A DNA stretch of 47,438 nt from Kiritimatiellaeota bacterium B1221 (GCA_029269125.1 JARHXX010000027.1:1-47438), one strand, 5' to 3'. Shown: positions 17,541 to 27,494, counted from the stretch's first letter. Notes: a model not told the origin generated them from the sequence alone. Numbers and translations: made by a program.

Positions 17541-18092
17541 ATGCCTCGAATCTCCCCCAAAAAAGCTTCCGATTACCCCTGGTATTTACGGCTGATGTAT
17601 TGGCATCAGCAGCGAACCCGGGGGCAAACGATCCTTCCCACGCAGGTCTGGGGGAGATCGCCTCTCTTGTTGCGCCGGTTTTTGCGGATGTTTGGGGCTT
17701 TCGAACGAAAATCTTCTCCCCTGGACCCCGTGTTGCGTGCGTTAATCACAGTGCGGGTTTCTCAAATAAATCACTGTGCATTCTGCATTGATTTTAATGC
17801 GATGCGGGTGCTGGAGCAGGGGGGCGCAAAAGAAAAACTCGATGGGCTTTCTGATCCGTTGGGGAGTGCCGACCTCCGTGAGACGGAAAAGGCCGCGTTG
17901 CTTTATGCGGAAAGAATTACCCGCAGTGATCAGGAGGTGGATGATGTGCAATTCGACGATTTAAAAAGGTATTTCTCCGCAGATGAAATCGTGGAATTGA
18001 CCGGGCTGATCGCCTTTCAAAATATGTCGAGTAAGTTTAATGCGGCCCTGGATCTGCCGGCGCAGGGGTTTTGTGAATGGGAGGGCGGATGA
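17541..18092 (+). CDS. AhpD-like carboxymuconolactone decarboxylase family protein
   Basis: From the ATG at 17541, preceded by GGGAGGGGG, the protein has 183 residues; the frame is open further upstream but lacks a ribosome-binding site and crosses the divergent promoter region. The core around residues 60-130 is the CMD/AhpD helical fold with the redox pair Cys79 and Cys82 in NHCAFCIDFN. Such proteins are alkylhydroperoxidase-like thiol oxidoreductases in peroxide or aldehyde defence. The N-terminal 55 residues, rich in Trp and Arg, are an extension of unknown role. The CxxC suggests an active thiol enzyme rather than a gamma-carboxymuconolactone decarboxylase. Confidence 0.82.
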   Translation: MPRISPKKASDYPWYLRLMYWHQQRTRGQTILPTQVWGRSPLLLRRFLRMFGAFERKSSPLDPVLRALITVRVSQINHCAFCIDFNAMRVLEQGGAKEKLDGLSDPLGSADLRETEKAALLYAERITRSDQEVDDVQFDDLKRYFSADEIVELTGLIAFQNMSSKFNAALDLPAQGFCEWEGG

Positions 18093-18128
18093 AAAGCTCC
18101 GGGGAACTCGGGTGTGAGCTCCCCGGAG
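18092..18128 (-). terminator. hairpin terminator of the efflux operon
   Basis: CTCCGGGGA at 18097-18105 and TCCCCGGAG at 18120-18128 form a perfect 9-bp GC-rich stem. Read on the minus strand it is followed by CTTTTC, so it best terminates the leftward efflux operon whose last stop is at 18138. It also lies just after the AhpD-like stop on the other strand and may work in both directions. Confidence 0.7.
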
Positions 18129-18137
18129 ATGCGCGCT

Positions 18138-21100
18138 TTATTCCATCGGTTTCCAGCCACCGCCGAGGGCTTTAAACAAGCGCACGGTGTTGTTGCTGAT
18201 TTGTCCTTCGCTCACCGCGAGTTCCCGCTGGAGACTGTAGAGGGAGCGTTGGGCATCGAGGACGTTGTTAAAGTCGCTTACCCCGTTTTTATACAGATCT
18301 CCGGCGACTTCCTCCGCATCCCGGGCGGCTTCCACCGCGCGGGCGAGAGCATCCCGGCGATCGACTTCTGACTGATAATCCACCAAGGCGTTTCGCACTT
18401 CCCGCACGGCATTGAGCACAGATTTTTCGTAAGCGGCCAGGGCCTGTTCCTGAATCGCCTCCTGGACTTTGATGTTGCTGCGGATCGATCCGGAAGAGAA
18501 GATCGGCCAGCTGACCCCCGGAATAATGCTGTAGCGGAGGCTGTCGCCTTCAAACAAACTTCCGCTGTTGCTGGATTCCAAACCGATGGAACCGATCAGG
18601 TTAAACTTTGGATAGAGATCGGCCGTGGATTGACCAATGCGTGCGGTCTGGGCTGCCAATTGTCTTTCGGCGCGCCGGATGTCGGGGCGACGCCTGATCA
18701 GGTCAGCCGGTATGCCTTCCACCGCGAGGGCGGCAATCGGAATTTGGACATTTTCGTCGAGGATTAAATTACCGGGCAGGGCGCCGATCAGCACCGAAAG
18801 TGCATTCAAGCTGGCTTCAATGTTGGCTTGAATTGGCGGGATGGAAGCCTGGGTGCTTTCAAGGTTGTAACGTGCTTGTTGCACCGCGAGTTGATTGCTG
18901 AGACCGGCTTTGAATCGGGATTCCAGCAAGTCCAAGGTGTATTGCTGGGTGGTTAAGCTGCTTTCGGCAACGGCCAATAATTGTTGGAAGGTGCGTAAGG
19001 CCAGGTACGATGTCGCGGTTTCTGCGGCAATGGATACTTGCACATCACCCAGGTTGGCTTCTTCCGCCTGCCAGTCCGCGACTGCGGCTTCCACACTCCG
19101 GCGGGTCCCTCCAAAAATATCGATTTCCCACGACGCATCGAGACCGACGTCGTAGAGGGTATCCGTGGTTCCGGTGTACAGGGATGAACTGTTCTCGGAA
19201 AGTTTATATTTGGTGACATCCCCGGTCGCGTCCAAGGTTGGACCGTATCCGCCGCGCACCACACCCAAGCGGGCGCGGGCTTCACGCACAGACGCGATAG
19301 CGGATTTAAGATCCAGGTTATTCTCCAGGGCGCCTCTCACCAATTGGTCAAGAGTGGGATCCTCAAAGCGGGTCCACCATTCACCAATCTCCACTGCGTT
19401 TTCGGCTGCGCCGATTTCCGGCTCAACCGGTGCTTCATAGTCAGGCCCCACGGAGACACATCCGCTGAAAAAGGGGATGAGGGCTAGCAGTACCAGCACT
19501 GAAGAATAATTGTGGAGTTTTCTGCCGCCGCTCCCTTTTTTTCCCAGACTCCGCATGGACTCAAAGAGCACATAGAGTGCGGGGACGAGTACGATGCCCA
19601 GGAAGGTTGCGGCCAACATTCCCCAGAACACGGTATGTCCAATGGCCTGTCGACTGCCGGATCCGGCACCGGTCGCCAGCACCAGCGGCAATACACCGAG
19701 GATAAAGGTGAAGGCGGTCATGAGTACCGCACGGAACCGTTGACCCGCCCCGTCGGCGGCTGCTTCGAGGACGCTGGCTCCTTCTTCACGCCGTGCTTTT
19801 GAAAATTCCACAATCAAAATAGCATTTTTACTGGCCAATCCGATCAGCAGAATCAGACCCAACTGCGCATAAATACTCAGGGACATATGCAGGACGAATA
19901 ATCCGGCCACGGCACCTAAAACCGCGACCGAAACGGAGAGCATTACCGGCAGGGGAATGGTCCAGCTTTCATACTGGGCGACCAGGAAGAGATATCCGAA
20001 AACCAGTGCCATAAAAATCAGGGCGGTGGATTCTCCGGATGATTTGCGTTCCTGATAACTCAAACCGGACCAGTCAATTTTATAACCGTCAGGCAGAGAG
20101 CTGTCGGAAATTCCCTCTACCAACGCCATCATATCTCCCGAGCTGAAGCCGGGTAACAGAATGGCGTTGATGGTGGCGGACGCGAACTGGTTAAAGCGTC
20201 CGACCGCACGGGGGGAGAGGACCGTATCCACTTTGACCAATGAGGCGAGGGGGACCATGGCACCTGTATTGCTTTTCACAAAGATACGACCGATATCGGA
20301 GGCATCTTTTCGGTAGTAGTCCTCCGCCTGAACAATCACCCGGTTCACTTGTCCGTTGACGTTGATGTCATTCACGTAACGTGAGCCCAATTGATTCTGC
20401 AGAGCGGCAAAAATGGAGCTCACCGGCACATGCATGGCTTCAGCTTTTACCCGGTCCACTTCCAGAAAAAGGCTGGGAGTGGAAGCGGTGTAGGTGCTGA
20501 AGGCAAACATGACGCCCGGCAGGGAATTGATTTTCCCAAGGAATTCTTTCAGGACGGTTTCCAGTTTTTGAGGGTCGGGATCGGCAGTGGCCTGCAGGAC
20601 AATTTCCAATCCATTGCTGTTTCCCAGACCACGAATGGCGGGAGGCACAATCAACATGAAATCCGCTTCGGGGATGCCGGCCATTTGTCCGGTGAGACGT
20701 TGTTGAATCGCTTCAATACTTAATGACGGATCTTCCCGTTCACTCCAGTCTTTGAGACCGGCCAGGAAGAAGGCCATGTTTTCTCCGGATCCGCCCACCA
20801 GACTAAAACCAGTGACACCGATGGTGAACTCCATTCCGGGGTCGTTTTCCACGATGGGCAAGGCCTGATTGAGGACTTCAAGTGTGCGTTCTGTCGACGC
20901 GCCTTCGGGTAGCTGAATGTTGCCGAAGATCATTCCCTGATCCTCTTCCGGTAAGAAAGAAGTGGAACTTTTAGAGAAGAGGAACACGCTGCCGCCGATG
21001 GCGATTAAAAGCGCCAACGCCGTGAGCAGGCGCCGTTTGGCCAAGGTCATGGCCACTGCGACATATCCTTTTTTCCCTTTTTCGAGACTGGTGTTAAACC

Positions 21101-22652
21101 AGCGGAGCGGACCATGTTTTTTTTCTTTAGGAATGCGTAACAAAGAAGCGCAGAGCGCGGGGCTCAGGGTCAGGGCCACAATCGAAGAGAAGAAAACTGC
21201 GGCAGAAATAGTGACCGCAAACTGCTGATAAATTTTTCCGGTGATGCCGCCCACGAATCCAACCGGAACGAAAATGGCCAACAACACCAAGGTGGTTGCG
21301 ATTACGGCACCCGATACATCCTCCATCGCCTTGTAGGCCGCGGTTTTATGATCGAGACCATCAAATTCCATAAGATGCAGCACCCGTTCCACCACTACGA
21401 TCGCGTCATCGACCACCAGGCCGATGGCGAGAATGAGCGCAAACAGCGTAAGGATATTTATACTATACCCAAAGAGCATGAGTACGGCAAAAGTGGAAAG
21501 TAATGATACCGGAATCGCCAACAGAGGAATCAAGGTGGCGCGCCAATCCTGCAGGAAGATATAACAGACAAACACCACCAAAGAAAAGGTAATGGCCAGG
21601 GTGACAATGATTTCATTGATACTGGTTCGAACATATGCGGTGGCATCGTAGGGCATGACAATTTCCAGTCCGGAAGGGAATTGTTTTTCCAGTTCAGCGA
21701 CTTGGGCTTTGACTTGCGTGACGGTTTCCAATGCGTTTGAGCCGGAGGTGCGGTTGAGGCGCATACCGACCGCAGGGGCCGAATTGTAGTAGGCACTTCG
21801 CGCATAGCTGTCCGCGCCCATTTCGATGCGGGCCACGTCTTTGAGGCGCACCACAGCGCCATCGTCTGCCCGGACGATAATATTTTCAAAATCCACCTCT
21901 TCATTTAAACGGCCTTTGGCCTGAAGGGAGTAAACCATCCGGACGCCACTTTCGGTGGGGGTGCTTCCCACGGAACCCGGAGAGGCCTGAATATTTTGTT
22001 GGGTGATTGCGGCCAGTACTTCGTCCACACTCATCCCCAAAGAAGCAATTCGATCAGAATCGAGCCATACGCGCATTGCGTATTTGGATCCAAAAATAAA
22101 CACACTGCTCACCCCGGGAATTCGTTCCAGGGTCGGTTGAATATAATCGGATGCGTAATTACTCATATAGAGCTGGTTGTAACTTTCATCCGGTGAGTGC
22201 AGAATGAGAAAGCCCAGAAGGTCAGAGGATTCGGAACTGACACTCACACCCTGTTGAACCACCTCGCTGGGTAAGAGGGGGGTGGCTTGCTGGACGCGGT
22301 TTTGGACTTGCACCTGCGCAATATCGGGATCGGTTCCAATTTCAAAGGTGACCTGCAGACTGTATCCGCCGGAGCTGTCTGAAGTGGAGGACATGTAGAG
22401 CATGTTTTCCACTCCGTTGACCGCCTGCTCAATGGGGGCGCCCACGGTAGAGGCCAATACTTCGGCGTTGGCACCGGGATAAGAAGTGGAAATCACAACC
22501 TGAGGCGGGGTGATTTGTGGGTATTGCGCCACGGGAAGCATGAAAATAGACAGCGTTCCTGCGAGCGCCAGCACGATCGAAATCACACCCGCAAATCGGG
22601 GGCGACTGATAAAGACGCTGGAGATATTAAATTTATTTTGAGTTTTATTCAT
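18138..22652 (-). CDS. single-chain RND efflux permease fused to NodT/OprM-type outer-membrane factor
   Basis: The frame encodes 1504 residues with no internal stop. Residues about 10-1045 are a complete HAE1-type RND pump: an opening [19 protein letters not shown], the proton-relay [13 protein letters not shown] in the fourth membrane segment, and a normal C-terminal [17 protein letters not shown]. Residues about 1065-1504 are a complete outer-membrane factor of the NodT lipoprotein family ([11 protein letters not shown], later [19 protein letters not shown]). Between them lies a lipoprotein signal, [21 protein letters not shown], with Cys1065 as the lipidation site. An internal ATG at 19556 (Met1033) could start the second part separately. 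The membrane-fusion gene ends 18 bases upstream. Usually these are two genes, so cleavage, internal initiation or a true fusion all remain possible. Confidence 0.9.
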   Translation of the reverse strand: MNKTQNKFNISSVFISRPRFAGVISIVLALAGTLSIFMLPVAQYPQITPPQVVISTSYPGANAEVLASTVGAPIEQAVNGVENMLYMSSTSDSSGGYSLQVTFEIGTDPDIAQVQVQNRVQQATPLLPSEVVQQGVSVSSESSDLLGFLILHSPDESYNQLYMSNYASDYIQPTLERIPGVSSVFIFGSKYAMRVWLDSDRIASLGMSVDEVLAAITQQNIQASPGSVGSTPTESGVRMVYSLQAKGRLNEEVDFENIIVRADDGAVVRLKDVARIEMGADSYARSAYYNSAPAVGMRLNRTSGSNALETVTQVKAQVAELEKQFPSGLEIVMPYDATAYVRTSINEIIVTLAITFSLVVFVCYIFLQDWRATLIPLLAIPVSLLSTFAVLMLFGYSINILTLFALILAIGLVVDDAIVVVERVLHLMEFDGLDHKTAAYKAMEDVSGAVIATTLVLLAIFVPVGFVGGITGKIYQQFAVTISAAVFFSSIVALTLSPALCASLLRIPKEKKHGPLRWFNTSLEKGKKGYVAVAMTLAKRRLLTALALLIAIGGSVFLFSKSSTSFLPEEDQGMIFGNIQLPEGASTERTLEVLNQALPIVENDPGMEFTIGVTGFSLVGGSGENMAFFLAGLKDWSEREDPSLSIEAIQQRLTGQMAGIPEADFMLIVPPAIRGLGNSNGLEIVLQATADPDPQKLETVLKEFLGKINSLPGVMFAFSTYTASTPSLFLEVDRVKAEAMHVPVSSIFAALQNQLGSRYVNDINVNGQVNRVIVQAEDYYRKDASDIGRIFVKSNTGAMVPLASLVKVDTVLSPRAVGRFNQFASATINAILLPGFSSGDMMALVEGISDSSLPDGYKIDWSGLSYQERKSSGESTALIFMALVFGYLFLVAQYESWTIPLPVMLSVSVAVLGAVAGLFVLHMSLSIYAQLGLILLIGLASKNAILIVEFSKARREEGASVLEAAADGAGQRFRAVLMTAFTFILGVLPLVLATGAGSGSRQAIGHTVFWGMLAATFLGIVLVPALYVLFESMRSLGKKGSGGRKLHNYSSVLVLLALIPFFSGCVSVGPDYEAPVEPEIGAAENAVEIGEWWTRFEDPTLDQLVRGALENNLDLKSAIASVREARARLGVVRGGYGPTLDATGDVTKYKLSENSSSLYTGTTDTLYDVGLDASWEIDIFGGTRRSVEAAVADWQAEEANLGDVQVSIAAETATSYLALRTFQQLLAVAESSLTTQQYTLDLLESRFKAGLSNQLAVQQARYNLESTQASIPPIQANIEASLNALSVLIGALPGNLILDENVQIPIAALAVEGIPADLIRRRPDIRRAERQLAAQTARIGQSTADLYPKFNLIGSIGLESSNSGSLFEGDSLRYSIIPGVSWPIFSSGSIRSNIKVQEAIQEQALAAYEKSVLNAVREVRNALVDYQSEVDRRDALARAVEAARDAEEVAGDLYKNGVSDFNNVLDAQRSLYSLQRELAVSEGQISNNTVRLFKALGGGWKPME

Positions 22653-22670
22653 AATGGGTTCCGACGGAAA

Positions 22671-23792
22671 TTATTCACTTTTGGGTGATTCAGCGATGGT
22701 GACCTGCATGCCCGGCCTTAGTTTTTGCATACCCGCAAATACCACGCGTTGACCTTCCGTAAGTCCTTTGTCGATAATGCGGTCGGTTCCGATATTTGCA
22801 CCTGTTTCAACCGGGGCCTGGCTTACGGTATTGTCTTCCGCCACCACCCAGACATAACTTCCTTCTGTATTGTGCATCACGGATTCGGCCGGGACCAAAA
22901 TTTTCTGGACCGGTTCAGGATCCTGCACTTGTACGGTCACGTAATTGTTCGCAACCAGGAGGCGATCCGGATTCGGGAAACGTACCCGGACCGCGATGGT
23001 GCCGGTTGCGGCGTTCATTTGGTTGTCATCGAATTCGATCTCACCCTCATGCGGATACATCATGCCATTTCCCAAACGGATCGTTATTTTGGGGTTATAA
23101 TCACTTTCCATGGAATAGCGGTGGAAGGCGGTAATGTATTCTGCGTCAGGCAAGGCCACCACGATTCGGATCGGGTCGGTTTGGATGACGGTGGCCAGCG
23201 GACCGGAGGCGGCGGAAACCAGATTTCCCTTGGTAATCAGGGCCCGGCCGATTCGGCCATCAATGGGCGAATTGATTTGGGTGTAGCCCAAGTCGATTTT
23301 TGCCTGGCGGAGCGCCGCCTCTGCATTGAGTTTCATGGCGCGGCCTTCTGCCACGTCGGCTTCAGCGGCGTTGCGGTCTGACTTTGAAACACTGCGGCTG
23401 TCGGTGGCATCCAACATGGCCAAATATTTTTCAGCCCGGTCCAGACCGGCTTTGGCCTGTTCCAATTCCGCTTCGCGCATGGCGACGGCGGCTTCGAATG
23501 AGGCCGGGTCAATCGAGAACAGGCATTCGCCCTGCTTCACCCGACTCCCTTCCTTGAAATGAACTTCCTTCACGATACCGGAGATCTGGGCGGGAAGATT
23601 TACCTGTTGGATCGGTTCGACCCGGGCGATGTATTCATTGACCGGACTGGCAGACTGTGCCTGTGCCTCCAATACTTTTACAAGCGGGGGAGGCGGAGCC
23701 GGGGGGGCACCCGCACTGGAGTTTTTGCCACAGCCGGTCAAGGCGAGGAGACTGAGGGTAAAGAGGGAGAGGGGCATGGTTGATTTTTTCAT
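22671..23792 (-). CDS. RND efflux membrane-fusion (periplasmic adaptor) lipoprotein
   Basis: The start at 23792 has AAGGAA 8 bases upstream, giving 373 residues; a longer frame to 23834 reaches into the TetR gene. The protein opens with a lipoprotein signal and lipobox LTGC (Cys21), then a proline-rich linker. The barrel-sandwich halves VEPIQQVNLPAQISGIVKEVHFKEGSRVKQGE and YTQINSPIDGRIGRALITKGNLVS flank a helical hairpin (about 95-165). A beta-barrel and membrane-proximal domain follow. It bridges the pump and the outer-membrane factor in the periplasm, as in AcrA/MexA. It sits between TetR (13 bases) and the fused pump (18 bases). Confidence 0.93.
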   Translation of the reverse strand: MKKSTMPLSLFTLSLLALTGCGKNSSAGAPPAPPPPLVKVLEAQAQSASPVNEYIARVEPIQQVNLPAQISGIVKEVHFKEGSRVKQGECLFSIDPASFEAAVAMREAELEQAKAGLDRAEKYLAMLDATDSRSVSKSDRNAAEADVAEGRAMKLNAEAALRQAKIDLGYTQINSPIDGRIGRALITKGNLVSAASGPLATVIQTDPIRIVVALPDAEYITAFHRYSMESDYNPKITIRLGNGMMYPHEGEIEFDDNQMNAATGTIAVRVRFPNPDRLLVANNYVTVQVQDPEPVQKILVPAESVMHNTEGSYVWVVAEDNTVSQAPVETGANIGTDRIIDKGLTEGQRVVFAGMQKLRPGMQVTIAESPKSE

Positions 23793-23805
23793 AAGAGGGT
23801 TCCTT

Positions 23806-24420
23806 TTAGGAAAGTTGGTTAAATAAATTATCAAAATGTGTTTCTAAAATGGGGAGGAGATCCTGTTCTGTAATACCGCCGAGCATCTGTAAACGGAGGG
23901 AGCCCACGAAGGTCGTAATCAGTAAAGCCCCCAGTTTTTCCGCATCGTGAGAGGCATCAATCTTTTTTAATTCCTGCAGACGTGAAATGGCCAGGGAGTA
24001 TTTTTTGAAGGGATCCTGGCCCATCAATTTTGCCAGGCGGTTTCGGACTTCGAGTATGAGTTCTTCCGACCATTCAATTTGAAACTGTATAAAAAATTCA
24101 AATTTGCGCAAAAAAGGGTCGCTGAGAATATTTTGGGCGGATCGAAGATAACATTCTCGCAGCATGCACAGGGAGGGTTCTTTTTCAACAGGGTTGTCCT
24201 GACAGCCACATTTTCTGTTTATGGCTTCTTCGATGAGGGCCACCAGTAAATCGGTTTTGCATTTAAAATGCCAATAAACCGCGCCCTTTGTCAGGCCAAT
24301 TTGTTTGGCGATATCGACAAAGGTACTTTTTGAATATCCCTTTCGGGAAAACACATCCAATGCGTTTTCAAGAATGAGATTTCGGGTTTCGAGGGCTTCT
24401 TCTTTGGTTCTGCGGACCAT
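23806..24420 (-). CDS. TetR/AcrR family transcriptional repressor of the efflux operon
   Basis: The 204-residue protein has a TetR helix-turn-helix at about residues 10-60: ALDVFSRKGYSKSTFVDIAKQIGLTKGAVYWHFKCKTDLL split over helices 1-4. The C-terminal helical part resembles AcrR/TtgR-type ligand domains that sense drugs. It is the first gene of the operon, with the adaptor gene starting 13 bases after its stop, so it should repress itself together with the pump until an inducer binds. A palindromic operator and a promoter lie just upstream. Confidence 0.92.
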   Translation of the reverse strand: MVRRTKEEALETRNLILENALDVFSRKGYSKSTFVDIAKQIGLTKGAVYWHFKCKTDLLVALIEEAINRKCGCQDNPVEKEPSLCMLRECYLRSAQNILSDPFLRKFEFFIQFQIEWSEELILEVRNRLAKLMGQDPFKKYSLAISRLQELKKIDASHDAEKLGALLITTFVGSLRLQMLGGITEQDLLPILETHFDNLFNQLS

Positions 24421-24468
24421 GTCCGTTCCCGGTTGGTGGTTAAGAATGTCTGTGAAAGGGCATTAAAC

Positions 24469-24486
24469 ATACCTTGGGGTAGGTAT
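24469..24486. promoter_or_regulatory. palindromic operator for the TetR repressor
   Basis: ATACCT at 24469-24474 and AGGTAT at 24481-24486 are perfect inverted halves around six bases, 49 bases before the tetR start. The palindrome overlaps the -10 hexamer of the leftward promoter, the expected place for a self-repressing TetR operator. Direct recognition by this repressor is inferred. Confidence 0.65.
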
Positions 24487-24511
24487 ATAAGTGAGGTTTC
24501 ATAAATTACAA
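24484..24511 (-). promoter_or_regulatory. sigma-70-type promoter of the tetR-efflux operon
   Basis: On the minus strand TTGTAA (complement of 24506-24511) and TATATA (24484-24489) are 16 bases apart. The -10 lies within the palindromic operator. Transcription would start about 57 bases before the tetR ATG. Confidence 0.6.
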
Positions 24512-24526
24512 CTGCTTGATTTAATT

Positions 24527-24628
24527 TTTTTCTTAGAGAGGCTCGGTCCCTGAATCTTACATAAATCTGAGTTGTGTTATGATAGATCTTTTGTAACGCG
24601 CCTGTTTTGTATGACTCTCTAAGAAAAA
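24527..24628. repeat. 102-bp element bounded by perfect 14-bp inverted repeats
   Basis: TTTTTCTTAGAGAG at 24527-24540 and CTCTCTAAGAAAAA at 24615-24628 are perfect inverted copies with 74 bases between. A TTACAT-15-TATGAT promoter-like pair lies inside on the plus strand. The size and ends would suit a MITE-like insertion or a structured leader RNA; the long A/T-rich arm tails also resemble a bidirectional terminator. No second copy exists in the window. Confidence 0.5.
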
Positions 24629-24824
24629 TCCAAATGACAGATATGCGAAGCCTCATGATCCCCCCCTCCCATCTGCAATTCATGCATACATTCTTTCAGG
24701 GAACCCACCTGGATCGGCCCCCCAGGCATTCCCGGGTGCCCCTGACCGCGAACCCTGCTTTGGGTGAAACCCATTTATGGGAAAATGATGAAGGTGAAAG
24801 TATGGTGAACCGTGGGGGGGATCA

Positions 24825-25967
24825 GTGAAAACACCTAAACTGATTCTGGCTATGGCCCTTTTGAGCGGCGGCATCTGGGCAGAGGATTATCCGCCTGAAA
24901 CAACCTTTGTTTCCGTCGAAGCCGCACCATTTGAACGTCCCCAGTATTTAGAAGCTTCATTGGATCCCGTGTTTGGGAATCCGGTTACCCGCATCACGGA
25001 TGCGAAAGTGTTTGGGTATGAAAATCCCCGGCATGGTTATTCCAAAAATCAGCCATGGAATATGGACCAAAGTTATCTTCGAATCCGGGACAGGCTGCTG
25101 GATGGGAAAACGTATCAACTGTTGCGGAAATTTCCGTATTTGGATGAAGCCAAATGGTCGCATACCCACCCGCAGCACATGTTTGGTTTTCAAGGGAAAG
25201 GGCGGTTCGTGCGATTGAGCCTTCCGCAGGATGAGATTGAAGTGTTGCGGGTATTTGAAGGCTATGATGAAGTGAGAATGGGGCCTTGGGAAGGGAACCT
25301 TTCCTATGACGATGCCTGGGTGGTTTTTGCGGCCAGAAAGGGACAGGATTTAACCGTGATCGTGTACAATATCCCCGATGATAAAATTGAGTCTCAAAAG
25401 ATTTTTCCCCAGGGGTGGAAGCGTTTGGATTGGGTTTCGATCTCCCCCTCCGGAACCTATGTCGTATTCAATTGGCATCCGGATGCAGAGATCAAAGGGA
25501 AGGTGATTGATTGTTATGATTTGAAGCTTTCTTTTCTCCGGCGATTGGCGGATCAAAGCGGGCATGGCGATATGGGTTATGCGGAAGACGGCACGGAGTT
25601 ATATGCGCAATTTGAATTTGCCGATCAGCGGGGGATCTGGGCTTACGAACTGCATTCAGGGAAACGGATTCGACTTTTACCCGATAAATACAATGGAGGG
25701 CATCTTTCATTTCAGAATACCCGACGTCCGGGATGGTGTTATTTGAGTTGCAACAAAAAAGGATACAGCCAAGTCTTTGCGCTGAAAACAGACGGCAGTG
25801 GAATTGTGAACCGCTTTGCTCATCATTACAGTGTACCCGGTGCGTACGGTTCAGAAGTTCAGGCGGTCCCCAATCAAGAGGGAACAAAAGTTGTTTTTGC
25901 CAGCAACTGGAACGGAGAAGCCGACGTGAATTCTTTCGTGGTGGAGGTGAAGCATGAAAAAGATTGA
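24825..25967 (+). CDS. secreted beta-propeller protein (oligogalacturonate-lyase-like)
   Basis: The 380-residue protein starts with GTG after a G-rich sequence. Residues 1-19 are a Sec signal (KLILAMALLSGGIWA) with cleavage before EDYPP. The rest shows blade-like repeats with aromatic and Asp-Gly turns (WVVFAARKGQDLTVIVYNI, SPSGTYVVFNWHPD, EDGTELYAQFEFADQRGIWAYEL, KVVFASNWNG), as in seven-bladed TolB/oligogalacturonate-lyase propellers. It is probably periplasmic or extracellular and may bind or degrade carbohydrates; catalytic residues could not be confirmed. The downstream gene overlaps its 3' end by 14 bases. Confidence 0.7.
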   Translation: MKTPKLILAMALLSGGIWAEDYPPETTFVSVEAAPFERPQYLEASLDPVFGNPVTRITDAKVFGYENPRHGYSKNQPWNMDQSYLRIRDRLLDGKTYQLLRKFPYLDEAKWSHTHPQHMFGFQGKGRFVRLSLPQDEIEVLRVFEGYDEVRMGPWEGNLSYDDAWVVFAARKGQDLTVIVYNIPDDKIESQKIFPQGWKRLDWVSISPSGTYVVFNWHPDAEIKGKVIDCYDLKLSFLRRLADQSGHGDMGYAEDGTELYAQFEFADQRGIWAYELHSGKRIRLLPDKYNGGHLSFQNTRRPGWCYLSCNKKGYSQVFALKTDGSGIVNRFAHHYSVPGAYGSEVQAVPNQEGTKVVFASNWNGEADVNSFVVEVKHEKD

Positions 25968-26565
25968 TTATAAAAAAGAACTGAAACATCTCTATCGGCC
26001 TTCGGCCAACATTCCTGCGATGGTAGAGGTTCCGGAGATGAATTATTTAATGATTGACGGGGAGGGGGATCCCAACCTTGCGCAAAGTTATGGGGATGCC
26101 ATTGCGGCACTCTACCCGGTGGCGTACACCTTAAAGTTTATGGTGAAGCGGGGAGGCATGGAAGTGGATTATGGGGTGCCGCCTTTGGAAGCGCTTTGGT
26201 GGGCGGATGACATGTCAGACTTTGTAAAAGGAAATAAATCAAAATGGAAGTGGACCGCCATGATCATGCAGCCGGAATTTATCACGCAGGATATGGTGAA
26301 GGATGCCATACAAACCGTGAGGGCTAAAAAGGATCCGGTCTCCTTACCCCGGTTACGTTTTGAATCTTATCCTGAAGGACTCTGCGCGCAAATTCTGCAT
26401 ATCGGACCGTTCTCAGAGGAAGGGCCGACCATTGAAAAACTACATCGCTTTGTCGAAAGCGAGCAGCATCAGCTACGCGGGAAACATCACGAAATTTATC
26501 TGACAGATATTCGTAGGGCAGCACCGAAGAATTGGAAAACCGTGATCCGGCAACAGATTACCTGA
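25954..26565 (+). CDS. GyrI-like small-molecule-binding domain protein
   Basis: The 203-residue cytoplasmic protein matches stand-alone GyrI-like proteins: EVPEMNYLMIDGEGDPN near the N-terminus, GDAIAALYPVAYTLKFMVK, then the paired-strand core with EALWWADD and AQILHIGPFSEEGPTIEKLHRFVE. The family binds drug-like or cationic compounds and some members hydrolyse cyclopropanoid toxins. A GGAGGTGAAGC ribosome-binding site is embedded in the end of the preceding gene, which it overlaps by 14 bases. Whether the overlap with a secreted propeller reflects a shared function is unclear. Confidence 0.85.
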   Translation: MKKIDYKKELKHLYRPSANIPAMVEVPEMNYLMIDGEGDPNLAQSYGDAIAALYPVAYTLKFMVKRGGMEVDYGVPPLEALWWADDMSDFVKGNKSKWKWTAMIMQPEFITQDMVKDAIQTVRAKKDPVSLPRLRFESYPEGLCAQILHIGPFSEEGPTIEKLHRFVESEQHQLRGKHHEIYLTDIRRAAPKNWKTVIRQQIT

Positions 26566-26752
26566 TCCGTTCATGAAATACCTGAAATCTGAATAAAACA
26601 ATTCCGGTAAGTTTGGTATGGATATGGGCGACGCATTCAAACGAGATCTGCGCTCCGGTTCATTCAGTCAATCCTGAGTCTCATCCCGCATGGTATTGAT
26701 AATTTTTTGACAAAACCTTGCCTCTCCGTGGTTTTTCATAAAGAGTTAACCT

Positions 26753-27400
26753 ATGCATAGTTCAGAACAAATTCCACATCCCGTTATTCGACGTCTGCCT
26801 AAGTACTTGGTGCATGTCCAGGAATTGAGAGAGGAAGGTGTCGAATGGGCATCGTCTCAGGAGATTGCGGATGCGCTGGGCCTGACCAGTTCGACCGTGC
26901 GACAGGATTTGTCGCATATGGAACTGAGGGGCATATCCAAAAAAGGCTATGAAACCAGTCAGTTAGAAGCGGTGCTTCGACAGGTTTTGGGTGCGGATAT
27001 TATGCACCATGTGGTCATTATCGGGGCCGGACATTTGGGACGTGCCTTGGCGGAACACGGGGCGTTTGCCCGCCGTGGATTTGAAATTTGCGGATTGTTT
27101 GACCGCGATGAAGATCTGATTGGCAAAATGTATGGAAATGCCGAAGTGATGTCGATTGATGATTTAGCCACTCAGGTCGGCAAGGTGAAAATCGATATCG
27201 GGATTATCGCGGTGCCCAGTTCTGCGGCACAGCAAGTGGCTGAAATGCTGGTGGATGCGGGGGTCAAGGCCATTCTGAATTTGGCCTACAAACATATTCA
27301 AGTGCCCTCACATGTTACGGTTGTGGATGCCCGAATTATGGAGAGTCTGCAAGAGCTGGCGTATGCGTTGGGGAAAAAGAAAGAGGTCAGCAGGGGCTAG
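26753..27400 (+). CDS. rex: redox-sensing transcriptional repressor Rex
   Basis: The 215-residue protein has the Rex winged-helix N-terminus (VIRRLPKYLVHVQELREEG, then SSQEIADALGLTSSTVRQDLSHM) and a Rossmann domain with the NADH loop VVIIGAGHLGRALAEH. The C-terminal domain-swap helix (DARIMESLQELAYAL) is present. Rex represses fermentation and respiration genes when the NADH/NAD ratio is low and lets go as NADH rises. No palindrome of the TTGTGA-N6-TCACAA type was seen before its own gene or elsewhere in the window, so its targets are outside. Length is normal. Confidence 0.95.
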   Translation: MHSSEQIPHPVIRRLPKYLVHVQELREEGVEWASSQEIADALGLTSSTVRQDLSHMELRGISKKGYETSQLEAVLRQVLGADIMHHVVIIGAGHLGRALAEHGAFARRGFEICGLFDRDEDLIGKMYGNAEVMSIDDLATQVGKVKIDIGIIAVPSSAAQQVAEMLVDAGVKAILNLAYKHIQVPSHVTVVDARIMESLQELAYALGKKKEVSRG

Positions 27401-27485
27401 AGGTCAGATCTGCCGGACGGGGTCCGACAGGTCTGAAATCTCCGGAAAATTTATGCGGAGCCTGCCCGCTGCTTTCTGACCTCTA
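27398..27485. terminator. inverted repeat between convergent rex and cyclophilin genes
   Basis: TAGAGGTCAG at 27398-27407 pairs perfectly with CTGACCTCTA at 27476-27485, and an inner stem (27405-27435) pairs CAGATCTGCCGGAC with GTCCGACAGGTCTG with two mismatches. The position between converging genes suggests a bidirectional terminator, although no T-tract follows either end. The GAGGTCAG word also repeats at 27383-27390. Confidence 0.45.
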
Positions 27486-27494
27486 CCCGGAGGC

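Larger units (their letters stand above)
24421..24824. other. 404-base regulatory gap between tetR and the beta-propeller gene
   Basis: The left part holds the tetR operator and promoter. The middle (24527-24628) is an inverted-repeat element listed separately. The right part (about 24650-24824) contains runs of C and G and a short open frame without family resemblance; nothing further is recognised apart from the G-rich stretch before the GTG at 24825. Confidence 0.5.

Noticed and set aside
26566..26752. Rex operator before rex
   Set aside because: No TTGTGA-N6-TCACAA palindrome is present; the TTGACA near 26706 lacks a -10 at proper spacing.
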